Source: CALKAL01 sp051846895 (GTDB taxonomy: Bacteria; Bacillota; Bacilli; Bacillales; Alkalibacillaceae). From it: DNA of 64,000 nt. The stretch spans positions 28,902 through 92,901 of the forward strand of contig JBPYCQ010000012.1 in assembly GCA_051846895.1 (NCBI GenBank), in the 5' to 3' direction. Under the pieces are notes generated by a model that was not told where the DNA came from, did not search any database, and was given only the letters and a program-made list of their open reading frames with translations. A program made the position numbers and the translations under genes. Of this stretch, positions 8,554-18,117 are shown one piece after another; position 1 is the stretch's first letter; the number at the start of each line of letters is the position of its first letter.

Positions 8554-9480
8554 CTATAAATAAGCTTGCCTTTTCTGAAAATGTTTACGTAAGCCTTCTG
8601 CGAACATTAAAAAACCTAGAACTACAACTGTAATTGCAGCACTCGCAATGAGTGGAATCCATGGTGCTGTATAAATGAAAGTACCTAATTGTCTAAAAAG
8701 TAACGGCCACGAATGCGCGTCTTGGAATTCTTGATGCACTCCTCCCAACTCGAAATACCGCGCAGGAATCCATGTTACTTTATACGAAATATATATTCCG
8801 ATTATCCCTAATTGACCAATTAAAAACATATTTCTTCCAAAATCAATAATCATCTGGACAATAATCTCTGGCAATGTTAATGGGATATAATATTTTCTAA
8901 AAAGTCTTCGTCTAGTCGTTCCCGTTGAAATAGCCGCCGTAATAAATGGTTTCACTGCAATCGTTTCTATACTTGATCGATACATTAAAGCAACTCTTCC
9001 AACTTCAATAAGAGCGATGATAAACATCATCCAGACCATCCGATTCGGTGCATAAAAAATATAAGGTATATTAAAAACTACGATAACTGTAAAAATAACT
9101 GGAATATAGGTAAATATTTTATTCCAAGCATTAATCGTTGAATGAAGTGGATTATTATAATAAGAGAAATATCCGAGTGGGATTCCAATTAAAAATCTTA
9201 TTAATGTAATTCCAATCATAAATATAAATACTTCTCTCGTCCCTACTAAAAGTTTACTTAATAAGCTAATTCCAAAATCATCTGTCCCTAATAAATAATC
9301 CTTGCCAGGGGGAAAGGGTGGTTTACTTATCGATCCATCCTCATTGATTACGGCTCTTGCTCTTTCTGTTGCCGACTCCTGCAAAGAATTTATTTCAGGC
9401 CCGACAATTGCGATAATTAGTAATACACTCACGAAGAGCGTGCCAAATATTAATTGGTAATTCCATTTTTTAAACTTCAT
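8554..9480 (-). CDS. ABC transporter permease, DppC/OppC-like
   Basis: A 308-aa protein with about six membrane helices and the DppC-type N-terminus (one helix, then a large external loop with GKDYLLGTDDFGISLLSKLL). The EAA loop, which contacts the ATPase, is recognisable as AAISTGTTRRRLFRKYYIPL. Relatives move peptides or nickel through the membrane with DppB-like partners. Its ATG overlaps the stop codon of the upstream permease gene by one base, so the two are cotranslated. No ATPase or binding-protein gene is adjacent, which is unusual for this family. Confidence 0.8.
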   Translation of the reverse strand: MKFKKWNYQLIFGTLFVSVLLIIAIVGPEINSLQESATERARAVINEDGSISKPPFPPGKDYLLGTDDFGISLLSKLLVGTREVFIFMIGITLIRFLIGIPLGYFSYYNNPLHSTINAWNKIFTYIPVIFTVIVVFNIPYIFYAPNRMVWMMFIIALIEVGRVALMYRSSIETIAVKPFITAAISTGTTRRRLFRKYYIPLTLPEIIVQMIIDFGRNMFLIGQLGIIGIYISYKVTWIPARYFELGGVHQEFQDAHSWPLLFRQLGTFIYTAPWIPLIASAAITVVVLGFLMFAEGLRKHFQKRQAYL

Positions 9481-10406
9481 TAACTGACTCTCCTTCTAAG
9501 CGAATAACTGAATACTTGGCTAAGGACGTCTGTAATTAACATAATTAATGAGAAAAAGAGGGCAAAACCAAATAAAACTTGAGGATCAGCCATATGCTCA
9601 AATAACCGCACGGTCGCTCCACGATACATCATTAAGTGTTCAACAATAAATAGACTAGAAATAATATAGAGCATCACCGTTGGGAATTGCCCGAGTAATT
9701 TAATATAAGCATTACTTAACATATGTCTTGAAATAATTTTCTTCTCACTAGTTCCTTTGCTTATCGCCGTTCGAACGTAATCATAACCTTGTTCCTCTTG
9801 TAAACTTAAATTAACACTTTTTGCTATATACATGGTTGGATAAATCGTCAAAAATATAATCCCAAGAATGACATTTGATAACCCGTCTTCACCATACAGA
9901 TCTATTCTAGGTAACCCGAAGTCAATCAATTCAAGTAACATAATTTGAATCAATAATACAACCATGAAATCAGGAACTGCTAAAAAGAAATTTGTAGATC
10001 TTTCCCCAAATATAGAAAAGCGCTTCTTGTTTTTTCTGAAATCATAGATTCCTTTTAAAATGCCAAATATAATTCCTAAAAAAAATGCTGGCAAAACTAA
10101 TAATAGACTTCGCTTCCCATTCCCCCAAACAAGCTCCTCAACGGGCATTTTATACGCTTCACTAGTTCCTAAAAAAGCTCCATCATTCGCAAATAAATTA
10201 GAATAAAAGCCTACGACATTACTTTTATAATCTTCAAACTCAAAATGTCTAAAGACATCTATTAACCGTGCCGTTTGTTCATAATAAGCCATAGCGATAT
10301 CAGCTTCTGTTGGCTCTCCAGCTGGAATTAGAGCTAGTAAGACGATGCCATTGATTGCAATTAGCCACAAAAATATAGAGACAAGTATTGATTTTAAAAG
10401 TTTCAC
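9480..10406 (-). CDS. ABC transporter permease, DppB/OppB-like
   Basis: A 308-aa permease. The start chosen is GTG 10406, five bases after AAGGTGG; a GTG at 10415 lies inside that site. A long external segment (about 25-90) follows the first helix. The EAA loop is RTAISKGTSEKKIISRHML. It pairs with the DppC-like gene through a one-base stop/start overlap and should form a heterodimeric membrane channel with it. Family members import oligopeptides. The absence of partner ATPase and lipoprotein genes means it must borrow them or has another role. Confidence 0.8.
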   Translation of the reverse strand: MKLLKSILVSIFLWLIAINGIVLLALIPAGEPTEADIAMAYYEQTARLIDVFRHFEFEDYKSNVVGFYSNLFANDGAFLGTSEAYKMPVEELVWGNGKRSLLLVLPAFFLGIIFGILKGIYDFRKNKKRFSIFGERSTNFFLAVPDFMVVLLIQIMLLELIDFGLPRIDLYGEDGLSNVILGIIFLTIYPTMYIAKSVNLSLQEEQGYDYVRTAISKGTSEKKIISRHMLSNAYIKLLGQFPTVMLYIISSLFIVEHLMMYRGATVRLFEHMADPQVLFGFALFFSLIMLITDVLSQVFSYSLRRRVS

Positions 10407-10503
10407 AGTGACCACCTTAGTTTTGATATTTCAGAATATTATATCACTAAAGGAATACATAATAAATATCTATTTTTTATAGTTTATGCCTAACAAATAA
10501 ACG

Positions 10504-10533
10504 AAGGCTGTCCCGAACAAGTCGGAACAGCCT
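10504..10533 (-). terminator. Terminator after the SLH/PepSY gene
   Basis: AAGGCTGTCCCGA pairs with TCGGAACAGCCTT (one G-U), just past the stop at 10543. The following T stretch is short and interrupted. Confidence 0.75.
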
Positions 10534-10542
10534 TTATTGTAA

Positions 10543-12771
10543 TTATTGAAAATCTTCAGATGTAATTAGTTTAGCAAGTCTTAAGCATGATACTGCTAAC
10601 TGCGCATATGTCACTTCATTTTTAGGTAAAAATTTATCTGCATGATTTTTCGTTAGAACGCCAAATGAATTAGCAAGAACGACGTAACTACGATATTTTT
10701 CGCCCATCTCATTCGCATCTCGAAATCCATCATATTTAAAAATATCATCTTGTTTCGCAACCGCATTTAGTCCTAATGCACGGACATACCAATAAGCTAA
10801 TTGTTCACGTGTGATGACTTCATCGATATTAAACGTATCTTGACTGTCATCTATAATCCCTAATTGTACGGATCGTTTAATAACTTCATATAATTCATGA
10901 TCACGATCAATATTACTAAAAGGAGACTCTTCTGTGTCATCCATAACTGGTCCTTGATAAATACGTGTCAAAGACTTCGATAAAATTTCTAACGCTTCAC
11001 CTTTTGTTACAACAGCATCTCCATCAAAGGTTTCAGGATTGTCTACTTCGATGATCTTATTTTTAATCATGAAGTTAAGCTCATCCTCCGCCCAAGAATG
11101 ACTAATCGTAATATTTGATTTCTCTTCTTCATAATACGGTGAAATGCTTATCCATTCACCTGTCGTTGCATCATAAAATGACCTAATGTAATCAGCATCT
11201 CTATTATACCTAAGCTTATATTGTAATGTTTTACTAGTTGAATCTTTTAAGTCATCGCTTACATAGTATAGCTTTAAATCTAAATTGTCTTTAATTGCTT
11301 CCATAGCTTGATCTTCACTAACAACATCTTTTAATGAAGGCCAATCCTTGATATGACTAGGAGAATTTATTAATAAAGTTAACTGACCATCATCTTTTGA
11401 AACACCAACTAAAATGTTATCTCCGTTTACGATAAGGCCATTTTTTACTCTTGGGAATGAAAACATATAATTAGGTTCATTTGTGTTAGATTGGTAACTT
11501 ATTGGATAAGCATACTCGTTCATCTTCGAATAAGCGTAGTCTTGAATATATTCCACAGCTATATCTAATGCTTCTTCTTTTGAAATGTTCACGTCTACTT
11601 CCTTGTTTCGGTCAAGTACAGATGAGAAATGTAGTAATTCTCCACTATCTTTTTTTATGCTTATAGTTGAGCCGGAGCCACCATTTACTCTATTGTACAT
11701 ATATTGAACGTGGTAATATATTGTCCCGTCTTGCTCTTCACGTTCCTGTACACGATCAATACTTAATGTGATACCTTCTTGATCAGTGGCTAGTAACTTT
11801 TCAGCTAACGCCTTAGCTTCATCTTTCGTCAATGGTTTCGGAGACTTAGTCTTTGCTGTTAACATTTTTATTTCACTCTTCTTTGGAAGCTCGTCTACAT
11901 ATTCACCGTTAATGTAATAGTTTCCATCTTTCGCTGACACACCTTGAACCATTGGTACTTCTTGGTAGGTGAGATGTGCAGTTTCTTCTCGTGTGTTGTA
12001 GTCTCTAGTTATTAAATACTGCAATTCAATATTAATATTATCTTTAACGCTTTCAAGGATCGCATCTTTAGATATTATTCCTGTCTTACTTTCAAATATT
12101 GGGTTTTCTTTATGAATGAAGTTGCTGTAATGAGTGACTTCACCATTACCTAATACTGTGATACTAATGGATTGTCCATGCACTGGGATCCCATTTTTAA
12201 GCTTTTCAAAGATAAAACGGTATTCAATTGGTTCAGTTAATGGTTGATTCACACCGCCCATAAACAATCTATCATCAATTCTTAATCTGTACGTTTCATT
12301 TGAATTGATGTTATCTATAAAGTTTCTCGCAATAACTAAAGCTTCATCTTCAGTTACTTTTGGTGGAAATAAAGCATCCGATTGATCCCGTTTACGAAAA
12401 TTGAAGTTTGTAAGTTCTAGATCATCGCCAGTAAATTCAAAAAAAGCATTTACAGGGTTCTTTGAAGTGCGTTCATAATAGCTCAGTCGTATTCTTTCGG
12501 TATCATCACCTTCTAATGGGTGACGGATAACAATATCTAATTCGAAGTCTTTCTCAGAGGCATCACTAAATTTTTCAGGAAAGATTTTTTTCACTTTAGT
12601 TATTAATTCATCCAATAGATCGGAGTCTTCACTTGATTCCTTCAGGTCTACCTGGTCCTCTGACTCAGATGAATCCACTGATACATTTTCTGCTGCACTA
12701 ACAGCTAAAGTAAATCCTACCATCGTATAAATAGAAGAAAGTAAAAATGCTTTAACCCATTTAAACTTCAT
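10543..12771 (-). CDS. Secreted YcdB/PepSY-type protein with C-terminal SLH domains
   Basis: A 742-aa protein. Residues 1-27 form a signal peptide (AFLLSSIYTMVGFTLAVSAA). The long middle holds repeated PepSY-like or YcdB/YcdC units, each starting with a P-x-T/S-x-DEA-x-x-IA motif (VTEDEALVIARNFI, LTKDEAKALAEKLL, ISKEEALDIAVEYI, VSEDQAMEAIKDNL). The last about 190 residues show S-layer-homology repeats (VVTKGEALEILSKS, VITREQLAYWYVRALG, EVTYAQLAVSCLRLA). SLH domains bind pyruvylated wall polymers, so the protein is probably wall-attached; PepSY units are thought to inhibit or chaperone proteases. ATG 12771 has AAAGGGGGA upstream. It is followed by its own terminator. Confidence 0.8.
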   Translation of the reverse strand: MKFKWVKAFLLSSIYTMVGFTLAVSAAENVSVDSSESEDQVDLKESSEDSDLLDELITKVKKIFPEKFSDASEKDFELDIVIRHPLEGDDTERIRLSYYERTSKNPVNAFFEFTGDDLELTNFNFRKRDQSDALFPPKVTEDEALVIARNFIDNINSNETYRLRIDDRLFMGGVNQPLTEPIEYRFIFEKLKNGIPVHGQSISITVLGNGEVTHYSNFIHKENPIFESKTGIISKDAILESVKDNINIELQYLITRDYNTREETAHLTYQEVPMVQGVSAKDGNYYINGEYVDELPKKSEIKMLTAKTKSPKPLTKDEAKALAEKLLATDQEGITLSIDRVQEREEQDGTIYYHVQYMYNRVNGGSGSTISIKKDSGELLHFSSVLDRNKEVDVNISKEEALDIAVEYIQDYAYSKMNEYAYPISYQSNTNEPNYMFSFPRVKNGLIVNGDNILVGVSKDDGQLTLLINSPSHIKDWPSLKDVVSEDQAMEAIKDNLDLKLYYVSDDLKDSTSKTLQYKLRYNRDADYIRSFYDATTGEWISISPYYEEEKSNITISHSWAEDELNFMIKNKIIEVDNPETFDGDAVVTKGEALEILSKSLTRIYQGPVMDDTEESPFSNIDRDHELYEVIKRSVQLGIIDDSQDTFNIDEVITREQLAYWYVRALGLNAVAKQDDIFKYDGFRDANEMGEKYRSYVVLANSFGVLTKNHADKFLPKNEVTYAQLAVSCLRLAKLITSEDFQ

Positions 12772-12916
12772 TAAAATTAATCCCCCTTTATATAAATAAG
12801 AGCCAAAATATTCTATTTAGCTCCCTGCGATTACTTAATTTCTATATTATTCCTATAATTTCCTTCTTTTTTATTAAAATCTTTTAAGAAACCTTCTTGC
12901 TCAAAAGCGGCGGTTA

Positions 12917-13058
12917 TTTTGCCAGCCAATTTTGACAGGTTACCAGCCAATTTCGGATGATTACCAGCCAGTTTCGAGCAGTTACCAGCCAATTAGACTG
13001 ATTTACCAGCCAATTTCACGATTTGCCAGCCAATTTTCAGTTTGCCAGCCAATTTAGT
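12917..13058. repeat. Tandem array B (about 7 units, period 21 then 20 and 19)
   Basis: The motif CCAGCCAATTT recurs with its first C at 12922, 12943, 12964, 12985, 13006, 13026 and 13045. Spacing is therefore 21, 21, 21, 21, 20 and 19 bp. The half-unit (TTACCAGCCAATTT) is conserved and the other half varies. It lies between the terminator of the MMPL gene and the start of the SLH gene. No coding frame is supported because spacing changes by single bases. Confidence 0.9.
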
Positions 13059-13083
13059 GTAAAGCCATTCCGTTTTTAACCAT

Positions 13084-13116
13084 AAAAAAAGCGAGTCACA
13101 AAGAACTCGCTTTTTA
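13084..13116 (-). terminator. Bidirectional terminator after the MMPL gene
   Basis: AAAGCGAGT and ACTCGCTTT form a 9-bp stem with an 8-nt loop, flanked by A and T runs. It lies just beyond the stop at 13125. Confidence 0.9.
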
Positions 13117-13124
13117 AATACTAA

Positions 13125-15767
13125 CTATTTTAATTTTGATGGAAACGAAGCTACTTTTCCTAGTAGTACAGTAACTGCAGGAATTAGTAGTGGTAGCACG
13201 ATAAAGCCATACAGTAACAGACCTGTAATAACAATCGAAGCAATCTGCAATAAACTTAACACGCCTGAAGGCATCATGGCACCAAATGTACCAGCTAAGA
13301 TGATCGCAGCGGTAATAATAACCGTACCCATTTTTGCCATTGACGTTTTCATTGCTTCTTTAATACCATTTCCTCGAGCAATTTCTTCTCTATATCTTTC
13401 CAATAAGAAGATCGAGTAATCAACACCTAAAGCAACTAACATGACGAATCCGAAGAACGGTACCGCCCATGTGATCCCATCGAATCCTAATAAATTAACA
13501 AAGATTAATTCTGCAATAGATACTGTTGTAAAATAAGTTAGTAGTAATGAACCAATCATATAAATTGGCATAACTATTGAACGTAAAAATACTAACAATA
13601 TAATAAACAGCCCGATTAACATGATGATGATTGTTCTCACGTAATCTTTTGATGAAATATCTTCTAAGTCACTATTAATACTAGGAATACCACTGTAGGC
13701 CACCTCTGATTTTGCTAATGTTTCAGGAAGTTCATAATCGTTAACGACAGATTTAATATCTCTTAAAATCGTTATTGCCTCAGCGGAATATGGATCAACA
13801 TCTAATACTACATTTAAAATTAATCCATGACTTTCCCCAAAACTATATTGACTTAACACAGATTCAAAGGCTTCATCTTCTAAAACAGATTCTGGTATGA
13901 AAAGCCCTGTCTCTTCTGCTAATTTACTCTCTTCTATATTTAGTACAAGCTCTTTCGCTTCATCAAGACCTGTGCTAATCTCCCCGATTCCTAAGGCCAT
14001 TTCATTAATTCCACCAGCCATTTGAGTAATTCCTGTGCCTAAAGCAGCCGCTTGACCACCTTGCTGAATAAGGCCATTTCCTAGTTGATTCATCGAACTG
14101 TTCAATGCCTCTAAGTCAGATTTAATTTCTTCACTATTTGAAACAACTTCCGGAATGTTTTCCGCTGAATCAAGTAATTGAGTTAAGTTTTGTAAATCAT
14201 TAGTGATATCGTCAATTGATGTTTTGAACTCTTCAATCTTGTAAGCTAACTCTGGACCAACTTGCATAGAAAGTCCTTCTAGATTAGCATCAATCTCCAC
14301 TAATCCATCTTCAATTTCAGATAATCCATCTTTTACTTCCGGAAGATTTTCTTCAATCAGTTCATATTGACGCGTAACTTTTATATCCTCTAACAATGTT
14401 CCCGTAGGTCGAGTCATTGAACGTACAGCATCGACACCATTTACTTCATCTATCTTTTCTGATAAAAGTTCCAAGTGGATCATGTTTTCTGGAGTGACTA
14501 GCTCTTGTTCGCTATTGATAATCACTTGAATTGGTAATGAATCACCTTTTCCAAAGGCTTCAGAAATTCGATCTAAACCTTTAACAGATTCATACTCGTC
14601 ACCAATTTCTTCTAGTGTGTTGTAAGATTTATCATTATCATAAGTAAACAAAATTGGTACAGTAATGACCGCGACTATGAGAATTGATAAAATCGGGCGT
14701 AAAACTGAAACATTACTAAACCATTTCCATAATTTACTGTCACTATGTGATGCAGCTTTTTTCGATGGCCAGAAAAGTTTATCTTTTAATACAGCCATGA
14801 AAAACGGCATGATCGTGAGTAAAATTATGAGTAATGTTGCGACCCCTATTGCCACCCCAGCCGCTGATTTATAAATAGGGAAATCAGCGAAAATGATGAC
14901 AATAAATGCGACAAAACCTGATATTGCACTTGCGATTAACGTTTTACCTGCTGTTCGGTATGTGTTAATAATCGACGTTGTCACATCATGACCTTCTGAT
15001 AATTCTTCTTTATATCGGCTTAATAGCAATATACAATAGTCAGTTCCTATTCCGAACAACACGGCAACTAAAAATATTTGCGTATAGTTCGATACTGGGA
15101 AGTTAAACCAATCAATGAAAAACGCTACAATTGATTGACTAATTAAGTATGCTAAGCCCACCGAAACTAATGGTACTAATGGTGTAACAAGTGAGCGGAA
15201 AACGGCTAACAGTAACACAAAGATTAAGACGACTGTTATAATCTCTGTACGCTCTAGCCCTTCTTGAGCACTTAAATTAACATCTTGGTTAATAATTGCC
15301 TCACCAGTGACGTAAGCAGTAACATCAGATGGAATAATCTCTTCTCTTACAACTTGTGCAAACTCATAAATCTCTTCCATTTCACCATCAACGGTGATTG
15401 GCAGTAATACCGTTTTCTGATCTTCAGAAACGAACTGGTTTTCTAATTCCTCATTTTCAAAAGGACTCACTACTTCATTGACTGGTTCACCATAGTTTTG
15501 TAAATCTGTAACGACTTGATTAATAGTTTCTTTAGTTTCATCATTTAAGTTTTCATCTAAAGCAAAAGCAATAGAAATCATGTCTGCTGACGCACCTGCA
15601 TCTTCTAAAATTTTTGCTGCTCTTACCGAATCAGAATTTTCCTCCAATTGAAAGGTTCCTGCTTCTTCTGCTTGTTTAGTTAAGTTAGGGGATGTAAAAA
15701 ATAAAACAGCTGTAAGTACAATAATAACCGTGAAAATCAACCATCTAAATTTAATAATATTTTTCAT
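13125..15767 (-). CDS. ydgH: MMPL/RND-family membrane exporter, YdgH-like
   Basis: An 880-aa protein in two homologous halves, each with one helix, a large external domain and a cluster of five or six helices. The family GTDYCILLLSRYKEEL motif (first half) and GVDYSIFLLERYREEI (second half) carry the Asp-Tyr pair thought to conduct protons. A long external segment (about residues 480-620) is rich in coiled-coil heptads. It should export lipids or hydrophobic drugs with proton motive force. The ATG at 15767 follows AGGTGA that overlaps the end of the MarR gene; GTG at 15779 lies inside that site. The MarR partner matches the B. subtilis ydgJ-ydgH arrangement. Confidence 0.85.
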   Translation of the reverse strand: MKNIIKFRWLIFTVIIVLTAVLFFTSPNLTKQAEEAGTFQLEENSDSVRAAKILEDAGASADMISIAFALDENLNDETKETINQVVTDLQNYGEPVNEVVSPFENEELENQFVSEDQKTVLLPITVDGEMEEIYEFAQVVREEIIPSDVTAYVTGEAIINQDVNLSAQEGLERTEIITVVLIFVLLLAVFRSLVTPLVPLVSVGLAYLISQSIVAFFIDWFNFPVSNYTQIFLVAVLFGIGTDYCILLLSRYKEELSEGHDVTTSIINTYRTAGKTLIASAISGFVAFIVIIFADFPIYKSAAGVAIGVATLLIILLTIMPFFMAVLKDKLFWPSKKAASHSDSKLWKWFSNVSVLRPILSILIVAVITVPILFTYDNDKSYNTLEEIGDEYESVKGLDRISEAFGKGDSLPIQVIINSEQELVTPENMIHLELLSEKIDEVNGVDAVRSMTRPTGTLLEDIKVTRQYELIEENLPEVKDGLSEIEDGLVEIDANLEGLSMQVGPELAYKIEEFKTSIDDITNDLQNLTQLLDSAENIPEVVSNSEEIKSDLEALNSSMNQLGNGLIQQGGQAAALGTGITQMAGGINEMALGIGEISTGLDEAKELVLNIEESKLAEETGLFIPESVLEDEAFESVLSQYSFGESHGLILNVVLDVDPYSAEAITILRDIKSVVNDYELPETLAKSEVAYSGIPSINSDLEDISSKDYVRTIIIMLIGLFIILLVFLRSIVMPIYMIGSLLLTYFTTVSIAELIFVNLLGFDGITWAVPFFGFVMLVALGVDYSIFLLERYREEIARGNGIKEAMKTSMAKMGTVIITAAIILAGTFGAMMPSGVLSLLQIASIVITGLLLYGFIVLPLLIPAVTVLLGKVASFPSKLK

Positions 15768-15771
15768 CTCT

Positions 15772-16215
15772 CTATTCACCTACTTGTAATATTGATTTTA
15801 TTTTATTTAACAACATAATAAATTGGTCAATCTGTACATCCTCAACTTGATCAATAAATAATTTTTCAATGTACTTGTATAAAGCTTCATTAGATTGTTC
15901 AAGCACTTCTTCACCTTTACTTGTTAAAACGATTATTTTTGAACGTTGGTCATCCGTAGATGTCACCATATCAACAACTCGTTTTTCAAGCAATTTTTTT
16001 AGACGATTCGACACTGCACTTTTATGAACGCCTTGTAATTCAGCTAATCGATTGGAAGTAATCTCTTTCTCCTTTTTTATCAGTTTTAGCATCTGAATTT
16101 GCTCGGGTGAATAGTCTTTCCATATATCCGATTCCACGTTTTTTAATATTCTACTCGTACCATATATAAGAATATCTTCGAATAACTGGACAGCTTCTAT
16201 AACACGGTGGTCCAT
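15772..16215 (-). CDS. MarR-family transcriptional regulator (YdgJ-like)
   Basis: A 147-aa protein with the MarR winged helix: EITSNRLAELQGVHKSAVSN is the helix-turn-helix and DMVTSTDDQRSKIIVLT the wing. Helices at both ends would form the dimer. It lies 4 bp ahead of the MMPL exporter gene and opposite a divergent ABC exporter operon. The 170-bp space between holds a palindrome and an inverted repeat that overlap likely promoters on both strands. Repression of both exporters, released by a toxic ligand, is the natural inference. ATG 16215 has a GGGGGT ribosome site. Confidence 0.85.
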   Translation of the reverse strand: MDHRVIEAVQLFEDILIYGTSRILKNVESDIWKDYSPEQIQMLKLIKKEKEITSNRLAELQGVHKSAVSNRLKKLLEKRVVDMVTSTDDQRSKIIVLTSKGEEVLEQSNEALYKYIEKLFIDQVEDVQIDQFIMLLNKIKSILQVGE

Positions 16216-16224
16216 ATTGTTTAC

Positions 16225-16284
16225 CCCCTAAACTATTTGACAACATCATTAGTTTAGGGGATAGACTAGTTAGTTGTCAACTAA
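16225..16284. promoter_or_regulatory. MarR operator region in the divergon
   Basis: Two dyads are visible. TTAGTTGTCAACTAA (16270-16284) is a perfect 15-bp palindrome about its central base. CCCCTAAACT (16225-16234) and AGTTTAGGGG (16251-16260) form a second, 10-bp inverted repeat with a 16-bp gap. On the minus strand TTGACA inside the palindrome and TAAACT in the repeat are 18 bp apart, a credible marR promoter. A plus-strand promoter with TAATAT near 16295-16300 would also be covered. Confidence 0.65.
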
Positions 16285-16386
16285 TATATATGGTTAATAT
16301 GCAATTAAATTTAAAATCAATTTCCTATGTAAAAATAACATTTCACGATAAAATATATACTATTGATTCGATTTGGAGGCCACAAC

Positions 16387-18117
16387 ATGAAACTAGTAGT
16401 AAAAATATTAAAACCTTATTATTTACATATGGTCATAGCATGGATTCTTATGTTGGTCGAACTAACTGTTGAGTTGTTACTTCCATTTTTCTTAAAAAAT
16501 ATGATTGACAATGGAATCGTCAATAAAGATTTAAATACAATTATTTTTTGGGGTTCCATCATGGTTGGGCTTGCTTTCTTATCTTTCACAGCTGGGATTA
16601 TTAACTCCTTTTACGCCTCACATACGACTTTTAACTTTGGCTATGACATAAGGAAGAAGCTTTTCGATAAGGTTCAAGCGTTTTCTTTTAAAAATTTAAA
16701 TGACCACCCTACATCAGGATTAATTACACGATTTACGAATGATGTCCGTCAAATCCAAAACGGAATTTTTATGATTGTTAGAATTATGCTTCGCGCACCG
16801 CTATTAGTCATTGGTGGTGTCGTTATGGCTTTTCTAGTCAACTGGCGAATCTCTTTAGTATTTTTAATTACAGTGCCACTTTTGATTGGCTTTTTATTTT
16901 TAGTATTAAAAATTGCCTCGCGGTTATTTGAAAAAGTTCAAGAAAAGCTAGATTACGTCAATCGCGTCATGCAAGAAAATTTATCTGGCATTCGATTAAT
17001 CAAAGCTTTTTTACGTAGAAATTATGAAAAAAGCCGTTTTGAAAAATCAAACTTTGCATTGATGGACTATACGAAAAAATCTTTACGACTGATTGAAACA
17101 GCTATGCCGATTTTACTTCTCGTTATGAATACGAGTTTGCTATTTATTTTATGGTTTGGAAATAACGAGGTATTGAACAATAATGCACAAGTCGGGGAAG
17201 TTGTCGCCATCGTCAACTATGCACTAAGAGTGTCAATGGCCATTAGTATGTTCGGCTGGTTATCGATGGCTTTTGCTAGAATGAAAGCATCTGCAGACCG
17301 AATTGAGCGTGTGATGGATACGGAAATTGATTTATTAGAAAAAGAAAATGCAGATCCGACATATACCATCACGGATGGGAAGGTTGAATTTGATAATGTA
17401 TCATTCCGTTATTCAAATTTGAAGGAAGATGTATTATCAAATATTACATTTACGGCTAAACCTCAAGAAAGAATCGCCATTATTGGAGCAACGGGCTCTG
17501 GTAAAACATCACTTTTTCAATTAATACCAAGATTATATGATGTGACTGGTGGAACGATTGTTATCGACGGGCACGATGTTAAGGATTTCGCACTTGACTC
17601 ACTGCGTAAGAAAATAGGCTACGTCCCTCAAGCACCACTTCTATTTACCGGAACCATTATGGAAAATATTGCGTGGGGCAAAGAGGATGCGACAAAAGAA
17701 GAAATTGTTCAAGCTGCAAAGGATGCACAAATTCATGACACCATCATTAATCTTCCAAAAGGTTATGACACTAAAATAGGACAAAAGGGAGTTAACCTTT
17801 CAGGAGGACAAAAGCAACGGGTATCCATTGCGCGAGCGCTCGTTCGTAGACCTAAAATATTAATGTTAGATGATAGTACGAGTGCGCTAGATTTAAAAAC
17901 AGAGGCTAAACTGCTTGAGGCGATTCAAACATATGAATGCACGACTTTAATTGTCACACAAAAAATTACGACTGCTATGGACGCCGATCAAATTATTTTA
18001 TTAGATTACGGAAAACTTTTAGCGATGGGAACACATCAAGAGTTGTTAGATGAATCAGAACTATATAGAAAAATTGTTATATCACAGTTCGGAAAGGAGG
18101 CAGTGTATGAACGTTAA
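16387..18117 (+). CDS. ABC exporter half-transporter (YfiB-like)
   Basis: A 576-aa protein: six-helix membrane domain (about 1-310) then ATPase domain with Walker A GATGSGKTS, signature LSGGQKQR, Walker B ILMLDDSTS and a C-terminal H-loop position in LIVTQKIT, where the usual His is Gln. The D-S at the end of Walker B replaces the catalytic Glu (DDS, not DEA), and the H-loop is altered, so this is the degenerate half of a heterodimer. The start is ATG 16387, 7 bases after GGAGG; the ATG at 16363 lies upstream of that site. It overlaps the next gene by 11 bp. Confidence 0.88.
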   Translation: MKLVVKILKPYYLHMVIAWILMLVELTVELLLPFFLKNMIDNGIVNKDLNTIIFWGSIMVGLAFLSFTAGIINSFYASHTTFNFGYDIRKKLFDKVQAFSFKNLNDHPTSGLITRFTNDVRQIQNGIFMIVRIMLRAPLLVIGGVVMAFLVNWRISLVFLITVPLLIGFLFLVLKIASRLFEKVQEKLDYVNRVMQENLSGIRLIKAFLRRNYEKSRFEKSNFALMDYTKKSLRLIETAMPILLLVMNTSLLFILWFGNNEVLNNNAQVGEVVAIVNYALRVSMAISMFGWLSMAFARMKASADRIERVMDTEIDLLEKENADPTYTITDGKVEFDNVSFRYSNLKEDVLSNITFTAKPQERIAIIGATGSGKTSLFQLIPRLYDVTGGTIVIDGHDVKDFALDSLRKKIGYVPQAPLLFTGTIMENIAWGKEDATKEEIVQAAKDAQIHDTIINLPKGYDTKIGQKGVNLSGGQKQRVSIARALVRRPKILMLDDSTSALDLKTEAKLLEAIQTYECTTLIVTQKITTAMDADQIILLDYGKLLAMGTHQELLDESELYRKIVISQFGKEAVYER

